6,715 nt of DNA, taken from NCBI GenBank assembly GCA_028277515.1, contig JANQGC010000339.1, positions 1-6,715 on the forward strand, read 5' to 3'. The translations under genes were made by a program, and so were the position numbers. The notes under the pieces were generated by a model. That model saw nothing but the letters and a program-made list of their open reading frames with translations, had not been told where the DNA came from and ran no database searches. Origin of the DNA: Anaerolineae bacterium. GTDB taxonomy: Bacteria > Chloroflexota > Anaerolineae > Promineifilales > Promineifilaceae. Below are positions 4,794-6,715 of this stretch, in pieces (within the stretch, counting starts at the first letter, position 1; each line of letters begins with the position of its first letter).

Positions 4794-6715
4794 TTATTGA
4801 CCCGCTTCCACGTAAATATCGTCCCAGTAATAATATTCATCATCGCCGGTGGTTTTTGCTCGGATAACGAATTGTACCATGTCACTGCTTAAGCCGGAGA
4901 CTGATACTTGTTGTGCAGAAACATTGCCGGCCATATTGAAAAATAAGGTTTCTGTTCCATCGTCAAGACGGTAATACAATTCGATGAAATCGCGGTTTTG
5001 CCCGCTTGTTTCCAATGTGCCCTGGCTGTCGACTTGTATTGAAATATTGATGGTTCCGGCTTCGCTCGTATTGATCACTTCCGACATCCAAATTTGCTCG
5101 CCGCCGTTGTTATTGAGTTGGAAACGGCCGTTTTGTACACTACCCGGATAGCGAGCGCGGCTGGAACTCCATTTTGTGTCCCCATTGTCTTTAATTGTTC
5201 CATCGGAAAGGCCGCTGAAATTTTCTAGCCAGATCGTCACCCCAGGAGAAGGTGTATTTGTTGCCGTTGGCGGCGTATCCAATACCTGGAAAATTATGGA
5301 CAGCGGAGTTCCAACAGAGCCTGACTGATTACTACCGGAGTAAGGTGTTGCCATTAATATGTGACTGCCAGTTGAATAGGACCAGGGGTTAAAGTTTCCA
5401 TTTGAATCACCGGCGAGAGCATAAGGGGCAACATTTTCAGTTTGCACATCATTTCCGTTGAGGTTAAAGACAACGCTGCCCACCTGCGTGGGTGAAGTGT
5501 TGGCGCGGATACTGATATTTTGCAAACCCAGGTCGAATAAATTGATGGTGGCTCCATCAGGAATGGGATCAAATGCAGGCACCGGCTGGTCGCTGTCGGC
5601 ATCAATTAGAGTGAAGCTGACGACAGCATCGCCGGGCGGCGGTGTATTGGTTGCTGTGGCTGATGGATCGGGTGTGCTGGTCGCTGTTGGCAAAGGGGTT
5701 GGCGTGCTGGTTGGGCAAGGTCCGCCACATTCGGCCCGGCGAATGAGGGCTACCCAATCCTGATTGGTGTCATTGGGAGGTTGGCCGGTGTTAAAACTTG
5801 AGCTGTTGAATTGGATTGTATTTCCAACGAACACGCCCGTCCGTGGGTTAAACCAGTCCAGCCTCCAAGGACCACTATCACTGACTGTGATAGTGGTTGA
5901 TCCGCCATCCCGCAGATAAACAGCATAAACTTCACCGGCTTTGGCAAATACCCAATCATTGCTGTTATCAGAAATCGTGTGCATCGGTGCCATCTGCCAA
6001 TAGGGTAAATGGTCGCGGAAAAATTGTAGAGCAATCCCCGCATCCAGGTACTTACTCTCCCGCGAACGGTGGTTATCGCAGGTCAGGTCCGAACAAGATT
6101 GGCCATTAAAGGTTGTCTGGTAACCGTAGTAAAATTCCGTGCCCGCGCCGCCGTTCATCAACGTGCCCCAGGTGACTAATTCGCGCACTTGCTTGCGTGA
6201 TGCTGTCACGTCGTCTGAATTCACTCCTGTTTGGGCGCCACCTTGCTCATCGTTGGACACAACCCATTTCACACCGCTGCCGGCCGAATTTTCTACCCAG
6301 GTTTGTACGTCCCCTGGCACAGACCCGATTGCAGTTTGCAACGATATCCCTGACAAAAGGGCTTTTCCCTGGAAAGTCTCACCCAAGAACCAACCATACT
6401 TTTTGTTTATATCTCTACCAAAAGTATGAAAAACACGCAGGTGATTATATGGGTCCGTGTCGCCGATATACTGTAGCGTATTGCGGATCAATGTCTCTTC
6501 CGGGGTTCCATCCGGATTATTGGCAATCGATATCTCCTCGGCAAGATTCCAATTTAAAGCTAAATGGTGGCTGTAAACGGCAATAAGCATGCGATAATAC
6601 AGGCGGCGCTCATCCCAATTCATCAGATGATCGTTTTCTTGTTCTAAGGTTTTGAAATGTAGAAAAACACCTTCCTGGTCGGCATACTGCATAATCCGCT
6701 CCCACTGGCTCAATT
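4794..6715 (-). CDS. Secreted glycoside-hydrolase-like multidomain protein (DUF4038/collagen-binding type), 5' end off window
   Basis: The reading frame is open to the right edge. The first possible start inside the window is a TTG at 6713, which falls in the middle of a barrel fold, so the gene almost certainly begins outside and the signal peptide is not visible. Residues (counted from 6713) about 1-240 are the second half of a GH-A-like barrel of the DUF4038 type: YYRMLIAVYSHHLALNWNLAEE (39-60, with N56 and E59/E60 as candidate acid/base region), TDPYNHLRVFHTF and WVVSNDEQGG (150-159, candidate second carboxylate), then WGTLMNGGAGTEFYYGY. Residues about 250-327 match the C-terminal 'putative collagen-binding' beta domain (AKAGEVYAVYL, WFNPRTG, DWVALIRR). 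A Thr/Pro linker (334-360) leads to an Ig-like module (about 364-478), a short linker (480-490) and a terminal beta-sandwich (about 493-636), probably binding carbohydrate or cell wall. Likely exported and acting on extracellular polysaccharide or glycoprotein; the bond cleaved is unknown. Confidence 0.82.
   Translation of the reverse strand, partial: LSQWERIMQYADQEGVFLHFKTLEQENDHLMNWDERRLYYRMLIAVYSHHLALNWNLAEEISIANNPDGTPEETLIRNTLQYIGDTDPYNHLRVFHTFGRDINKKYGWFLGETFQGKALLSGISLQTAIGSVPGDVQTWVENSAGSGVKWVVSNDEQGGAQTGVNSDDVTASRKQVRELVTWGTLMNGGAGTEFYYGYQTTFNGQSCSDLTCDNHRSRESKYLDAGIALQFFRDHLPYWQMAPMHTISDNSNDWVFAKAGEVYAVYLRDGGSTTITVSDSGPWRLDWFNPRTGVFVGNTIQFNSSSFNTGQPPNDTNQDWVALIRRAECGGPCPTSTPTPLPTATSTPDPSATATNTPPPGDAVVSFTLIDADSDQPVPAFDPIPDGATINLFDLGLQNISIRANTSPTQVGSVVFNLNGNDVQTENVAPYALAGDSNGNFNPWSYSTGSHILMATPYSGSNQSGSVGTPLSIIFQVLDTPPTATNTPSPGVTIWLENFSGLSDGTIKDNGDTKWSSSRARYPGSVQNGRFQLNNNGGEQIWMSEVINTSEAGTINISIQVDSQGTLETSGQNRDFIELYYRLDDGTETLFFNMAGNVSAQQVSVSGLSSDMVQFVIRAKTTGDDEYYYWDDIYVEAGQ
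5251..5270 (-). repeat. Isolated copy of the linker repeat after the Ig-like module
   Basis: GGTGTATTTGTTGCCGTTGG matches the unit at 5641 at about 16 of 20 positions and encodes the second linker (TATNTPSP). It begins exactly 390 bases, thirteen 30-bp periods, from the unit at 5641 and in the same reading frame, so the two linkers bracket one Ig-like module. Confidence 0.6.
5641..5715 (-). repeat. 30-bp tandem repeat encoding the Thr/Pro linker
   Basis: On the plus strand, units beginning GGTGTATTGG (5641), GGTGTGCTGG (5671) and GGCGTGCTGG (5701) recur at exactly 30 bases. Each encodes ten residues of the Thr/Pro/Ser/Ala linker, which shows the 10-residue period PTSTPTPLPT / ATSTPDPSAT / ATNTPPP. 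The third copy is shorter and more diverged. Such linkers are thought to be flexible, protease-resistant spacers between exported domains. A related single copy sits at 5251-5270. Confidence 0.7.
5871..5897. repeat. Perfect 11-bp hairpin inside the GH-like coding sequence
   Basis: ACCACTATCAC (5871-5881), a five-base loop TGACT, and GTGATAGTGGT (5887-5897) are exact reverse complements. The stem encodes residues about 273-281 (TTITVSDSG) in the beta domain after the barrel. Neither the protein motif nor codon bias requires the symmetry. Function unknown: it could be a chance structure, an mRNA hairpin or a DNA-binding site. Confidence 0.7.

Noticed and set aside
5354..6586. Several antisense or alternate-frame reading frames within the glycosidase gene
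   Set aside because: They overlap a continuous, family-matching frame and have no domain, start site or composition supporting a real protein.
6711..6713. TTG at 6713 as the true start of the glycosidase-like gene
   Set aside because: The residues after it already belong to the middle of the barrel domain, and a protein of this kind needs an export signal and the first half of the barrel; the frame is simply cut by the window edge.

Overview
The window looks like a piece of a Chloroflexota genome (Anaerolineae/Caldilineae-like, possibly a metagenome-assembled contig). The main clue is the secreted protein at the right end, whose domains are joined by Thr/Pro/Ala/Ser-rich linkers of the ATSTPDPSATATNTP type, very common in exported proteins of that phylum. 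Base composition is moderate and uniform by eye. No rRNA, tRNA, CRISPR array, transposase or phage gene is visible. The taxonomic call is an inference from protein style, not a marker gene.

All four genes lie on the minus strand, so transcription runs right to left. (1) 4794-6715: C-terminal 640 or so residues of a large, probably exported glycoside-hydrolase-like protein (end of a DUF4038-type TIM barrel, a 'putative collagen-binding' beta domain, a Thr/Pro linker, an Ig-like module, a second linker and a terminal beta-sandwich); its N-terminus is off the window. (2) 3985-4791: a complete classical short-chain dehydrogenase of the retinol-dehydrogenase-like group, starting 2 bases after gene 1 stops. 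(3) 2455-3852: a complete FAD-linked oxidase of the aldonolactone/alditol oxidase (ALO) family with a textbook ribosome-binding site, separated from gene 2 by 132 bases that hold a perfect 12-bp inverted repeat. (4) 1-2055: most of a SulP-type anion transporter fused to a STAS domain and a cyclic-nucleotide-binding domain; its C-terminus runs off the left edge.

The 399-base gap between genes 3 and 4 holds a roughly 70-base element built from short ACGCGGA/TCAGCGT units in inverted halves. It ends in a T-run in the direction of gene 3, so it may be both a dispersed repeat and the terminator for that gene. Genes 1 and 2 look like one transcription unit; gene 3 may be read from it or from its own promoter; gene 4 is probably separate. 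A loose functional reading is extracellular glycan cleavage next to two sugar/alcohol-type oxidoreductases, but the substrates cannot be deduced. I do not see a clear new defence or mobile system. The most unusual features are structural: the inverted repeat at 3929-3981, the perfect hairpin inside coding sequence at 5871-5897, the 30-bp linker repeats that bracket the Ig-like module, and the composite intergenic repeat.
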